This document shows, one piece after another, positions 7,149-15,305 of a stretch of DNA of 17,747 bases. Below the pieces are notes generated by a model. That model was not told the origin of the DNA. It searched no databases and saw only the letters and a program-made list of their open reading frames with translations. Within the stretch, counting starts at the first letter, position 1. Every line of letters starts with the position of its first letter. Location: positions 1 to 17,747 of the forward strand of contig JAHBMJ010002589.1 in the NCBI GenBank assembly GCA_018398765.1, given 5' to 3'. A program made the position numbers and the translations under genes. Source of the DNA: Chromera velia (Eukaryota > Sar > Chromeraceae).

Positions 7149-9248
7149 CTATTGAGGCTGTTGGGGGGCCGGGGACTCTTGCTGCTGCGCGGGCAAAGGA
7201 GCGTGTTGGCTTGACGAGCTGGCTTCAGGATGCGGTATAATGGGTAACGATGGGCGTTCCTGCGGAGGAGAGGGAGAGGCCTTAGCCTTGGGCTGTACCT
7301 TAGCCATCGGCTGAGCCCCTCCGCTCGTTTGTGGACCTCCCGGACTCCATCTGTTCCCCATTTCCACAGCTGCCCAGACTGCCTCAGCATTACCGGTCAG
7401 CAGGCCTCTAAACATCTGCTCAAAGGCCTGTGGAGCATCCCTTGCCCCATACATGTTCCCTCGACTGACCTCCTCTTCATTACTTCTCTCAGGTGAAGTA
7501 GAGGGAGAGTCAAAGGCTGGAGGAGGGGCCACCCCCCCACTGGGAGGCGGCCCGGATATAGGAGGATCACTCTTCAGGGTGGGACCGCATCGTTGGGAGG
7601 GAGAGAGGGATCTTTCCACGACGGTGCCCTGACCAGGATTCTGGTCCAGTTCAATCCGCCATGAATCCCCCTTTGCACTGACCGAGTAAATCTGTCGCCA
7701 GTTAGATCCCTCCTTGTGAACACCTGAGGGGTTCCTTTCGAGGACACCCCCAGGCTGGAGAAAATCTCCAGGAATATCCCCTCCCTCAACAATCGGTTGC
7801 TGGATACACTGACGGAAAGCGGGAATGAAGGGTGCTTCATAGGAGAGTGCGGGCCAAAGGGGAACGGGAGCTTGGGTGGGTGCGGCGGGGCTGCCCGCTC
7901 CGTTGCCTGGCTTTTCTGTGGGAGGGCCCATTCCCGATTCAGGGACATACCGCAGAGCCTGCAGGACCTTGTCCGGTCTTGCAAAATGGGTAAGCCCCCC
8001 CGTAATCACTCCATACTTCTTTCCGCGACCACTACCCCCACTGAACAGGGGGCTATACTTCTCCCAGTCCCTTCCAAAGGACCGCAGCTCCAACGTCTTC
8101 TTCTCCCTTCCCGTTTCCTTATCCCGATGGACGGTCATCTTAAGTCTCTCCTCTGGAGTCAACCAAGACAACATGAGGTTGAACTCACAGATGGAGAGCT
8201 GCTGCACGTATACCCGCAGGACAGTGCAGATCTCATGACCGCGGGATGCCACTCCCGGCTGCACTTCCACGCGGTCAAGAGGATGGAGGTGCATGACCGC
8301 CCATTGCTCATGTAAGAGAGGGGTGAGGACAGTTACGTACTGCCCTCTGGGGTCCATCCCTGACCCAGGAATGGACAACACAGCCAAGTCTCCCAACATC
8401 CATCCCGGAGGTTCACACCCTGTCATCGCCTCAAATGCCGTCATCCCCAATGAAATGGAGTAGACGCACATGACCGCCCACGCGCTCCCCATGCACACCA
8501 AGTGCCAAACGTGCACGGGGAACTTCTTCGTGGGATCGTACATGTAGGCCGCGAGGGCCTCCCGAGAGATTCGGTTGGCTCTTTCGGTACGTCCCATCTG
8601 CCCCTTGATATAAGGGATGGCCTCCTCAATAAGAATGTGATGAGGAAGGCCCGACGTCTCCCATCCTGCACAAAAGGCGGGAAACACTCCATCTGTGAAC
8701 TCCTTCGCAAGGTTACAGACAATGATGACAGGGAAGCCGAAGAAGCGGGCCCAATAGAAGAGTGCTTCTATGACTTCAACCCCCCTCCGGGACTTAACGG
8801 GCCAGTTCAGGTAGGCTCGAGTCATCATACAGATGAGCATGATCCACCCGATAAACCCACCACTCAGGCGGGTGGCCTCCTCATCCTTGAGGAAGACGGT
8901 GTCAATCCCAATCCTCCACCCAGGAATCATTCCGTCCTGATTCCGGGATGAGGATTCCGGGAGATTAGGGGTTGTCGCATTCTTGAGAGGACACACACGG
9001 CACCCCCCCAATCTTTCCATAGCGACAACCTCCTTCTCCTGCACTGGAACACCTCGGTGCTCAAGCGTCTTCTGAAACCGTCTTCCCAAGGTGTGAGTGA
9101 ACCGTCGATGGAGGGCCCTCAGAATGTATACATCCATCATAAACTGAGGCTCTCTCCAGTAGGTGGACTTGGCTCTACTCTTCCAACCTAGACGACGGTT
9201 AAGGCGGGGAACCCGGGCTGCCTGGCGGACTAGGAGAATTCGTCGTGC
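7149..9248 (-). CDS. Integrase segment of Gag-Pol
   Basis: Retroviral-type integrase, Ty1/copia order. Numbered from the internal Met at 9140, an HHCC zinc module is seen as H11-x4-H16 (HRRFTH) and C47-x2-C50 (CRVC). The catalytic core follows: D80 in GWRIGIDTVFL, then VIIVCNLAKEFTDG, where the conserved Asp of the usual DNGxEF motif is Asn143, then E186 in IKGQMGRTERANR. The core would join element DNA to the host chromosome. N143 is coded AAC, one G-to-A step from GAC, and would be expected to inactivate the enzyme. After the core come a basic region and a long Pro/Ser-rich tail (about residues 410-663) ending at TAG 7149-7151. Frame upstream of the Met is open to TAG 9249-9251 and reads RQAARVPRLNRRLGWKSRAK. 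Confidence 0.85.
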   Translation of the reverse strand, partial: ARRILLVRQAARVPRLNRRLGWKSRAKSTYWREPQFMMDVYILRALHRRFTHTLGRRFQKTLEHRGVPVQEKEVVAMERLGGCRVCPLKNATTPNLPESSSRNQDGMIPGWRIGIDTVFLKDEEATRLSGGFIGWIMLICMMTRAYLNWPVKSRRGVEVIEALFYWARFFGFPVIIVCNLAKEFTDGVFPAFCAGWETSGLPHHILIEEAIPYIKGQMGRTERANRISREALAAYMYDPTKKFPVHVWHLVCMGSAWAVMCVYSISLGMTAFEAMTGCEPPGWMLGDLAVLSIPGSGMDPRGQYVTVLTPLLHEQWAVMHLHPLDRVEVQPGVASRGHEICTVLRVYVQQLSICEFNLMLSWLTPEERLKMTVHRDKETGREKKTLELRSFGRDWEKYSPLFSGGSGRGKKYGVITGGLTHFARPDKVLQALRYVPESGMGPPTEKPGNGAGSPAAPTQAPVPLWPALSYEAPFIPAFRQCIQQPIVEGGDIPGDFLQPGGVLERNPSGVHKEGSNWRQIYSVSAKGDSWRIELDQNPGQGTVVERSLSPSQRCGPTLKSDPPISGPPPSGGVAPPPAFDSPSTSPERSNEEEVSRGNMYGARDAPQAFEQMFRGLLTGNAEAVWAAVEMGNRWSPGGPQTSGGAQPMAKVQPKAKASPSPPQERPSLPIIPHPEASSSSQHAPLPAQQQESPAPQQPQ

Positions 9249-9251
9249 CTA

Positions 9252-9866
9252 ACTGACCTTCCCGGTTTTATCCTCAACCGGGTGGCCCCCCACAATGACT
9301 CTCATGACTGGGAGGTGGGAGACTCCACAAATTTCGTTCTAAGTCTCTTCCATCACCTCCCTGGCTCTCTCTATATCCCCATCAGTTGCAATGACGCTAA
9401 GGGTGCGTCTACGAATAGACGCAAGCCACCGGGAGTCATCGGGGTCCTCAGTGTTATTCCGACCCCACGGCCGCTGGATCAGTGCCTGAACAGTGTGGGA
9501 AGGTATACCCTTGTTAGGCATCTGCTCCAACCAGACGAAGGAGGGAATCTGGGGCTGGTCAGTCACATTGGTAATGTGCCATGCCCCCTGATGTCTTGTG
9601 AGGACTCGGGTCTCAGCCTCAGCCTGGATAAGGGACTGGCGAATGGCGGGATGCTCTGCAATCCACATTGCCCCCCCGAGAACGTTAGTGAAGAGACCAG
9701 GGAGGTCACCACAGATGTTTTGATCAGGGGGGGTAACTATACAAGGGACCACTGCATTCCTGCCATTCCCCCTAATATCCCAGTAACTCGACGTCATACC
9801 GACGCAGAGGTCCGCATCTCCCTTGGAGTCCTTATATTCCCTGATCAATATGGAAGGGTCCAGCTT
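9252..9866 (-). CDS. Unrecognised domain upstream of integrase
   Basis: This continues the same frame after TGA 9867-9869, to TAG 9339-9341 and TAG 9249-9251. It reads KLDPSILIREYKDSKGDADL, CVGMTSSYWDIRGNGRNAVV, NICGDLPGLFTNVLGGAMW, IRQSLIQAEAETRVLTRHQG, SFVWLEQMPNKGIPSHTVQA, RTLSVIATDGDIERAREVM. After TAG 9339 it continues NEICGVSHLPVMRVIVGGHP. It has the look of a folded alpha/beta domain. In copia elements the aspartic protease lies in this place, but I see no clear DSG/DTG here. Identity unknown. Confidence 0.5.
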
Positions 9867-9869
9867 TCA

Positions 9870-11021
9870 CTTCCACACAATCGCCCCCACTGCATCTGCT
9901 ACCTGAAAGAGTGCGTAGGTGATGAGATTGTAGAAGCAAGCTAAATCCACCCCAAACCATAGGGTGGAGGACTCCTGCTCCTTCAGGCACTTGACCCGGT
10001 AGCCCCGCCTGTCCCGGCCACGCCGCTGGTCGAAACTACCGGCGGGAGGGGTGATATCCTCCTCAACATACACCCTTTGAGGGGACAGCAGCTCATGCAC
10101 GGGGAGGTGAGGGCGGATAGTCATATCCTGCACGGCTCGGTGAGTAGCATTAGCCCTGAGGTCCTCTAAGTAATCCCACTCCCTCCGCTCCAAGCCGGTT
10201 GGCTCTCTCTCTTCCACCGTGCATGTGCGGGTGACCCTGTCAACACCCCTGCCCCTCAGGACAAGGGCGAACTGGGTGTTCTCCCTAGGCTTGCCATCCC
10301 TGGGTGGATAGCATACCGCGCGGATACGGCTCAGGAAGCCCCTATGGAAGGCCTCCAGATCCGACACCCCCCTCTTCGGATTACCACCGTATTTCCCCTC
10401 CATGACGGTCCCATCTGGTGCAACAACGGAAAAGTCGGGGCGCATGCCTGGCGCGTAGTCTCTACCCACACTGACCAGACCGCGGGCCCGAAGCTGCCCA
10501 GCGGTATCTGGAGGTGGGTCCCAAGACCACCTGCTCACCCTTTCCCGCTCACCCACCTGACCGAATCCCCTGTCTGGATCCGACTCGGGATCATCTTGGT
10601 CCATGGGCTCACCAGTGAGACTCCTGCCCAATCGTCCAGCCAACTGCTCCATTCTGTTCAGCTCTGCTAACAGCTGAGTGGAATTGGCAGGGAGATTCAT
10701 GACATCGTCATAAATTCTCCTTCGCAGGTTGCGAGAAGCTGGTGGATTTGGGCGGAGGATCGGAGGCACCCCCCTCATGTTCTCAGTGACGACCCGGATC
10801 GGGCAGGCAGGAGAACTCTGTCTCTTCTTCTGCTGCTGCTGCTGCTGCTGCTGGAAGGCTTCTTGCAAGGCATGAGTGGACGCTGTCTGAATAGCATCTT
10901 CACCCCCCCACAACTGCGGAGGGGACGGGTGTTATCCAGGTGTCTCGGGAGCGGAGGAGACTGCCATGTCCTCCTCCCCACCTGACCCCTCAGAGTCAGC
11001 CGAGTTACCGTATTCACCAGC
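9870..11021 (-). CDS. Gag-IN insert with PD-(D/E)XK nuclease-like motif
   Basis: Same frame, between TAG 11022-11024 and TGA 9867-9869, with TAA at 10932-10934 near its N-terminal end. An acidic start (ADSEGSGGEEDMAVSSAPET) and an eight-Gln tract (10830-10853) lead into a helical part (RRRIYDDVMNLPANSTQLLA, ELNRMEQLAGRLGRS). Then comes GMRPDFSVVAPDGTVMEGKY (about 10390-10445). This fits the PD-x(10-13)-E-x-K pattern of PD-(D/E)XK nucleases, with a following helix (VSDLEAFHRGFLSRIRAV) and a beta strand (TQFALVLRG), the order expected for that fold. Downstream is WDYLEDLRANATHRAVQDM and a Cys/aromatic end (GVDLACFYNLITYALF). Nuclease function is inference from one motif and secondary-structure order. 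Confidence 0.5.
10830..10853 (-). repeat. (CAG)8 trinucleotide run coding Gln8
   Basis: Eight perfect CTG on the plus strand read as eight CAG codons on the minus strand, inside EAF-Q8-KKRQSSP. Length of such runs varies easily. Confidence 0.85.
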
Positions 11022-11024
11022 CTA

Positions 11025-12584
11025 GCCGACTGGCCGACCCCCCATCAAAATGCTCAAGCCCGACTGAGCAGCAGCCACCTCAACCCTGGGAGAGGAGCGT
11101 GCGAGTCGATCCCTGCTCGACTGCCACGTACGCATCCTGCTGTCACCCTCTAAGGGGCGGTCCCTGGTCTGCAGGGTCCCACCCTGCATATCTCCACCCG
11201 TCATAGGGGCATGCATATGATAGGAGGAGCGCGGCTTAACCGTGACTCTCTCCCCTGGCCTACCCCATCGACGGATGTAAGCTTCCCTCAACTCAGTCAT
11301 CCGGGAGGTGTGCTGCTCTGACCAATCAGACACATCCACATCTCCCTGGATAAAATCTCGGACCCTGTTGCGCAACTCAGGGTCCCTCTCCATGGACCTC
11401 ACGTCCTTGATGGCCCTGTCCTCCTCCTCCCTGCGCGCAGCCATGAACTGGGCCTGCGTTCTCTCGAAAGGTCCTTCTGGGTAGCCGTCCCTAATAGGAG
11501 GGACATTTATGCAGCTCCTGTGCATCAAGTGACCCCCCCCAGGGGGCTCTACAAGATCCCCTGCCAGGGAGGGGTGAACATCATCGTCATCATCTCCTGA
11601 TTCCGACGCGATGGGCGTTGGAGCGTTGTCATCAGATTCAGGGGCGGCCTGAGCAGCGGCAGCTACAGGCGCAACAATCTGTGACGGCAGCGCTGATGGG
11701 CATGGAAGGCTGGAGGAGGAAGGGGCAGGTGGTGGAGCGGAGGAGGACGTGGCCATACTGTCCCCCCCCACCATCTGAGCATCCTCAAGCGATCTCTGCA
11801 GGGCAATCTGCATCTGCTGCTCCTCCTTCTCCTCCCTACTCTTCCTTCTTTCCTCCTTCCTTTCCGTTAACGAGCGAGCTCGTCTATAGCGCTCCTTCTC
11901 ATGCTGCCTCTGCAGCTTCCTTCTAAGCTGCTGAGCTTCCCTCCCAATCCGATTAGCCAACCTCCTCCTCACGTCATTCAATTGGACGCTCGGCCTAAGG
12001 ACATCGGGGTCCTGGATCTCCTCTTCCCTTCTGACCTCCTCCCTCCATCTTTCAATGAGGGAGGAAACGCCCTCAGAGTACTCTTGGACGAGATGCTCCC
12101 CTCTATGGAAAGCACGCTGTTCAGATGGGACTCCCTCCTCACCCAACGGGGTGATCGGAGGGGTAGGAGATCGCACCCCCTCTCTTCTTTTGTTGAAGGT
12201 AGATAGGGAGCGGGCCCTGGGAGGTCTCATCTGATCCTCTCCTAGGTAAGCGGCAGCCTCAGCATATTGCTGTAAAACCAGAGAGGGACCAGAGACCTCA
12301 GGCTGCGGATCCGCCCATACCCTTGGATTAATCCTGTGCGGCCACATAGTGTCACTCTGCGGGATAGCGGAGGCGTACCTACTCTCCCCGTAGATATGAT
12401 CCTTGCCTCTGCGAGGTTGGAGGTCTCCAGGATCAGACTCCACCCTGACGTCACAGGTGGCAGTCGATCGGGAGAGGGATCGGATGTCTGCGTCTGCCTC
12501 AGCACTTGGGACAGTGCGAATGAAGCAAACTTGCTGATCCTCCCCCTTCCTGGTAAGACTCCTCCCCCTCGCCTGGTGCCTCTC
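11025..12584 (-). CDS. Gag-IN insert, coiled coil with UIM-like motif
   Basis: Open in the main frame from TGA 12585-12587 to TAG 11022-11024. N-terminal: ERHQARGRSLTRKGEDQQV, then ESDPGDLQPRRGKDHIYGES. Middle (about 12060-11780): a long charged helix (SLIERWREEVRREEEIQ, RRRLANRIGREAQQLRRKLQ, YRRARSLTERKEERRKSREE) likely to form a coiled coil. It ends in EKEEQQMQIALQRSLED (11781-11834), which fits the ubiquitin-interacting motif (acidic run, then hydrophobic-x-x-Ala-x-x-x-Ser-x-x-acidic). After that come Ala/Ser/Pro-rich and acidic parts (SESGDDDDDVHPSLAGDLVE), a second helical part (ERTQAQFMAARREEEDRAIK, MERDPELRNRVRDFIQGDVD) and a basic end. No catalytic domain recognised. It may be a structural or host-interaction part of Gag. 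Confidence 0.6.
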
Positions 12585-12587
12585 TCA

Positions 12588-13092
12588 GGCAAACCGTGCT
12601 CCCTCGTACCGCGTGAGGGATGCACCCAAGATGACCCTCCGATTAACCTGCCTTCCTCCCCTCTCCCCCTCATCTACACGTTGACGTAGGGCATACGGTG
12701 GGAGGCCTTGGATGACCTGCTGAAAAAGGATATCCACCCCTCCAATATGCATCTGCTCCCCCTGGTTATTTTCCTCGAAGAGAGCTGGCTGCTCTTCCTC
12801 ATGTGCATCGAGGAATTCTCTAAAAGTGGAGAACGACTGAGGGGGTATGAGAAGACCCCCGAAGAGACAGGGGACGTCCATGTGCAGATGTCGGGAGAAG
12901 GCGCCATCGGTCGGCTGAACCTGCCGATCAAACACCTCCTCCTCATGAGGGAACCCTGGATCATCCAGGATATTCGCCTTATTACCGTCCAGGTAATCGC
13001 GAACAGCCTGGTCGGGGAGGGTGACCGGTCCCCGAGGGCACATAACCGTGTTATCCCCCGGGGTAATGCCCAGCACATGCAGGGAATTAAAC
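12588..13092 (-). CDS. Domain after Gag RGG tract (unrecognised)
   Basis: Same frame as the nucleocapsid, between the RGG tract and TGA 12585-12587. Reads FNSLHVLGITPGDNTVMCPR, GPVTLPDQAVRDYLDGNKAN, ILDDPGFPHEEEVFDRQVQ, PTDGAFSRHLHMDVPCLFGG, FREFLDAHEEEQPALFEEN, GGVDILFQQVIQGLPPYALR. It looks folded, with mixed strands and helices. DGAFSRH recalls the copia protease signature DSGAxxH but lacks the Ser/Thr and a hydrophobic strand before it, so I do not call a protease. Confidence 0.5.
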
Positions 13093-13938
13093 CGGCCATC
13101 TCCTGCGCCATAAGCCGGCCGGAGGCCCTGACCGCGGCCTCCCCCTCCACCTCGTGTGTTGCCTCTCGGGGTCCTCGGACCTGGAGAGGACGATCGGTTA
13201 CTACCACTTCCTCCTCCCCTGCCTCCTCCTGGGCTGTTTCCTCTTCCCCCACCAGGGAAGCCACCTCTGCCACCTCCAGACCCATCTCCTCAACCCCCCG
13301 GGCCCCCTCCACGTCCCCCCCCACCCATGCGTTGATGGCCTGGCTTGTGCTCTTGATCTCTGGCAGGGTACATAGAGCGTTTGTGCCCCAACCAACCACA
13401 GCCATCACACGTCATATCATAGTAGGGGCAGTGACGAAAGAGGCCGGGAGTATGCCCTGCAGAAGTGACCCCGTCACTCCTGCTACACCTTTTGCAGACG
13501 TACTTACTCCCTTCCTTCTTTACCCCCCAAAACTGCTAGTTCTCACGCTTCCACCGGTGAGGGCAGTTGTCAGTAGGCTTAGAAGGACGGAGGTCGTCTC
13601 CATCACTCCTACCTCCAGGACTACCCGACCCACCCGTTTTCCCCTGCTTTCTGGGACCTGCAGGAGCAGGAGAGCGGGAGTGCCCCCTCGGGGGCACGTA
13701 GGCCAGACCAAGGAATAGGACATTCTGGCTTTGTTTGCCTACCCCCGTGGTGTGGGTAGCCATCTCCACCAGGTCCTTCATGAGTTGGTATGAGACGGGG
13801 CCGGATGTGGCGATGAGGGAGTTTGTTTCAGGAGTTTTGGCAAACTCCTCAACCATCCTCCTCAGAGGACGGTATAACTTGATGTCCACCCCCTTGTACT
13901 GGCCCCAGGAGTGGAAGAGGGAATCAGGGATGGGGCCT
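13093..13938 (-). CDS. Gag C-terminal: nucleocapsid zinc knuckles and RGG tract
   Basis: Main frame, interrupted by TAG 13536-13538 and TGA 13290-13292. Order: helical capsid end (YKGVDIKLYRPLRRMVEEFA, SYQLMKDLVEMATHTTGVG), a Gly/Pro/Arg linker, CPHRWKREN then the TAG, QFWGVKKEGSKYVCKRC, HTPGLFRHCPYYDMTCDGCG, WLGHKRSMYP. This gives two clustered Cys/His sites. The second resembles a retroviral CCHC knuckle (C-x2-C-x4-H-x4-?) but the last Cys is Tyr (TAC, one G-to-A step from TGC). A Gly-rich RGG tract follows (about 13323-13120: MGGGGRGGGPGG, then TGA, GDGSGGGRGGFPGGGRG). This is the RNA-binding part of Gag. The first stop lies inside the zinc-binding sequence, which argues that it is a mutation. 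Confidence 0.7.
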
Positions 13939-13966
13939 GTGGAAGAGGGAATCAGGGATGGGGCCT
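13911..13966 (-). repeat. 28-bp perfect tandem duplication in gag
   Basis: Plus-strand 13911-13938 is repeated exactly at 13939-13966 (both start GTGGAAGAGGGAATC). A 28-base insertion changes frame by one. In the minus strand both copies code GPIPDSLFH but in different frames. The upstream capsid frame ends in a stop just after the duplication, and the downstream frame continues correctly into the nucleocapsid. It is a replication-slippage type mutation. Confidence 0.9.
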
Positions 13967-14258
13967 CCCAACATACACCCCCAAATGGCATCAGGTACGA
14001 GGCCATTCAGGCGGTAGGTGTTGACGGTGGTTATCATGACATCCAGGTAGGCGAGGAGCTCCTGGAATGTCCTGAAGGTCTTCCGCATGACTGCCTGCTG
14101 GACCAACCATGTGCACAACAATCTTTCCTCCCTCTCAAGGTAGGTGAGAAAGTAGTTGGTCAGCAGGACATATAAATAAACACGCAGTTCGAGGATGTTG
14201 CGGGGGGGTCTCTGAAGGATTTCCTCCCATGAGAGATAGGGGATTTCCATCTTGGATT
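13939..14258 (-). CDS. Gag capsid-like helical region (shifted frame)
   Basis: Between the C9 run and the tandem duplication the protein-like frame is one base off from the rest: MEIPYLSWEEILQRPPRNIL, ELRVYLYVLLTNYFLTYLER, LLCTWLVQQAVMRKTFRTFQ, ELLAYLDVMITTVNTYRLNG, LVPDAIWGCML. It is rich in amphipathic helices, as expected of a retrotransposon capsid, and lies between the N-terminal Gag part and the zinc knuckles. The main frame here is broken by TGA soon after FIYMSC. Capsid assignment is by position and helix content; I do not recognise a specific family. Confidence 0.6.
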
Positions 14259-14267
14259 CCCCCCCCC
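14259..14267 (-). other. G9 run at gag frame break
   Basis: Nine C on the plus strand (G9 on the minus strand, in a Gly-rich stretch) mark the point where protein-like sequence changes frame between the Gag N-terminal and capsid parts. A one-base length change is the likely cause. The opposite shift is supplied by the 28-bp duplication. Confidence 0.6.
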
Positions 14268-15185
14268 ACCTCCACCACCGCCCTCCTCAGAGGGACCCTT
14301 CTCCTTCTCCCTCCCTTCGGACTCCGTCCCTTCCTCCTGCTTGATGGACACCACCTACCCATCAGCTGTGGCGACATCGAGTTTCGGATTCGATGCCCCC
14401 AACTGCTGACCAAAGTTTTGAACGAGGGATAGGGACAGGTCCTCTGGGAGATTCTCGGTCTTCAACCCTGTAGCAACACTGTCAACAATCTTGTTAACAG
14501 TGATAGTGACAGTCTGCCCCTCCCCTGACCCCGGAATAGTAACTGCCTGAAGCAGTCCCCCCCCCAACGCATCGGAGAGGAGGGACCTCATATACGCCTT
14601 CAGGGCTTCCTGGGATGCAGACAAGGGGACCAGGGTGGAAAAGGCATCAGTAGAGGGTAAGCAAAGTGGCGCACTTGAAGAGGATGACGATGCTGCTGCT
14701 TCTGGGGCCTTAGCCGGCCGTAGTGGAGGCAGTAACACGCCGTCCTCGGGAACCTCCTCGGAGGTCCCCCCCAGACCAAATCCCGTCGGAGGGCGCTGGA
14801 GTCTCTTCCTCTCCTCTGTCAATTTGTTTAGACAGATTGAGAAGATGGAGCACGGTCGGGCGTTGTAAGCCTTGAGGTATTCCTCAGAGATCTCCCTGTT
14901 CGCCCCCTCCAACTGGTACATCTGCTGCTTCTTTGTCTCGATAACAGAGAGGTACCCAGGGATTTTGATCTGGGTGCGAAGCGCCGAGAGCTCAGCGGTG
15001 GCGAGGCTCACAACACGATACCCCACCCCCAGCTCCTTCGACGACTTCACCACCGATCTAGCTCGCCACTCGGAGACTTGAATCCTCACGTCGTGGAGCC
15101 ACCTTATCCATATGGTAGACTCATTGACGGGAGGAAGTTGTAATGGTAGGGGGCCCTCAGGCGCCCTACCTCCGCCAGTCTCCAT
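14268..15185 (-). CDS. Gag N-terminal region
   Basis: The first ATG after the 5' LTR (15183-15185, METGGGRAPEG) is taken as the start. An upstream GTG at 15305 is in frame, but there is no earlier ATG. Contents: STIWIRWLHDVRIQVSEWRA, SLATAELSALRTQIKIPGYL, KKQQMYQLEGANREISEEYL, SICLNKLTEERKRLQRPPTG, a Ser run, then LKAYMRSLLSDALGGGLLQA and VTITVNKIVDSVATGLKTEN. It is mostly helical with a Pro/Ser-rich middle. TAG 14355-14357 interrupts it, followed by VVSIKQEEGTESEGREKEKG and a Gly run. Position fixes it as Gag. No family match that I recognise. Confidence 0.6.
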
Positions 15186-15286
15186 CGGAGTTCGAGCCTC
15201 AGACTCAACCTGCACGAATACACGTGCGCGCGAGAGGGAAGGTGTATGAGTGAGAATGTGAGTGTATTCGCCGGAATGAACCGTCA

Positions 15287-15304
15287 CTCCCTCAGACGGC
15301 ACCA
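15287..15304 (-). promoter_or_regulatory. Probable tRNA primer-binding site
   Basis: Directly after the 5' LTR (…TTTTCA, then G or GT) the minus strand reads TGGTGCCGTCTGAGGGAG. Starting with TGG, the complement of a tRNA CCA end, at this place is typical of a primer-binding site. I cannot say which tRNA. It is not the common initiator-Met type (TGGTATCAGAGC), though it agrees in its first four bases. Confidence 0.55.
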
Positions 15305-15305
15305 C

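Larger units (their letters stand above)
2167..15185 (-). pseudogene. Gag-Pol polyprotein, broken single reading frame
   Basis: The first ATG after the 5' LTR is at 15185 and the frame ends at TGA 2167-2169 after RNase H: about 13.0 kb, some 4,340 codons if uninterrupted. One frame serves nearly everything from 15185 to about 4860 and a second serves the rest. In-frame stops lie at 14355, 13536, 13290, 12585, 11022, 10932, 9867, 9339, 9249, 7149, 6633, 6336, 5340, 3895, 3136 and 2926 (lowest base of each). Protein-like sequence continues past every one, so they interrupt one former protein and do not separate genes. Frame changes occur at or near the C9 run 14259-14267, at the 28-bp duplication 13911-13966, and between 4767 and 4893. 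No other gene boundary or second start is evident. The open segments are listed separately. Confidence 0.85.

Noticed and set aside
12674-13408. Minus-strand 244-codon frame overlapping the RGG tract
   Set aside because: It is a shadow frame (Glu/Val-rich reading of the GGN repeat). The zinc-knuckle frame continues through the region as an RGG tract and is preferred.
12708-13718. Plus-strand open frame of 336 codons
   Set aside because: It is antisense to the nucleocapsid and RGG region, low in complexity (Ser/Thr/Pro/Arg), and without any motif. The minus strand has the zinc knuckles.
129-14357. Reassigned stop codons (UAR = Gln, possibly all three stops as sense) instead of decay
   Set aside because: Most stops fit Gln, and the left-flank remnant shows the same. 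But four in-frame TGA also occur, stops are rare beside the many CAG codons, there are real frame breaks, and the LTRs have diverged by transitions. Decay explains all of it. An intact host gene with in-frame TAG would reopen the question.
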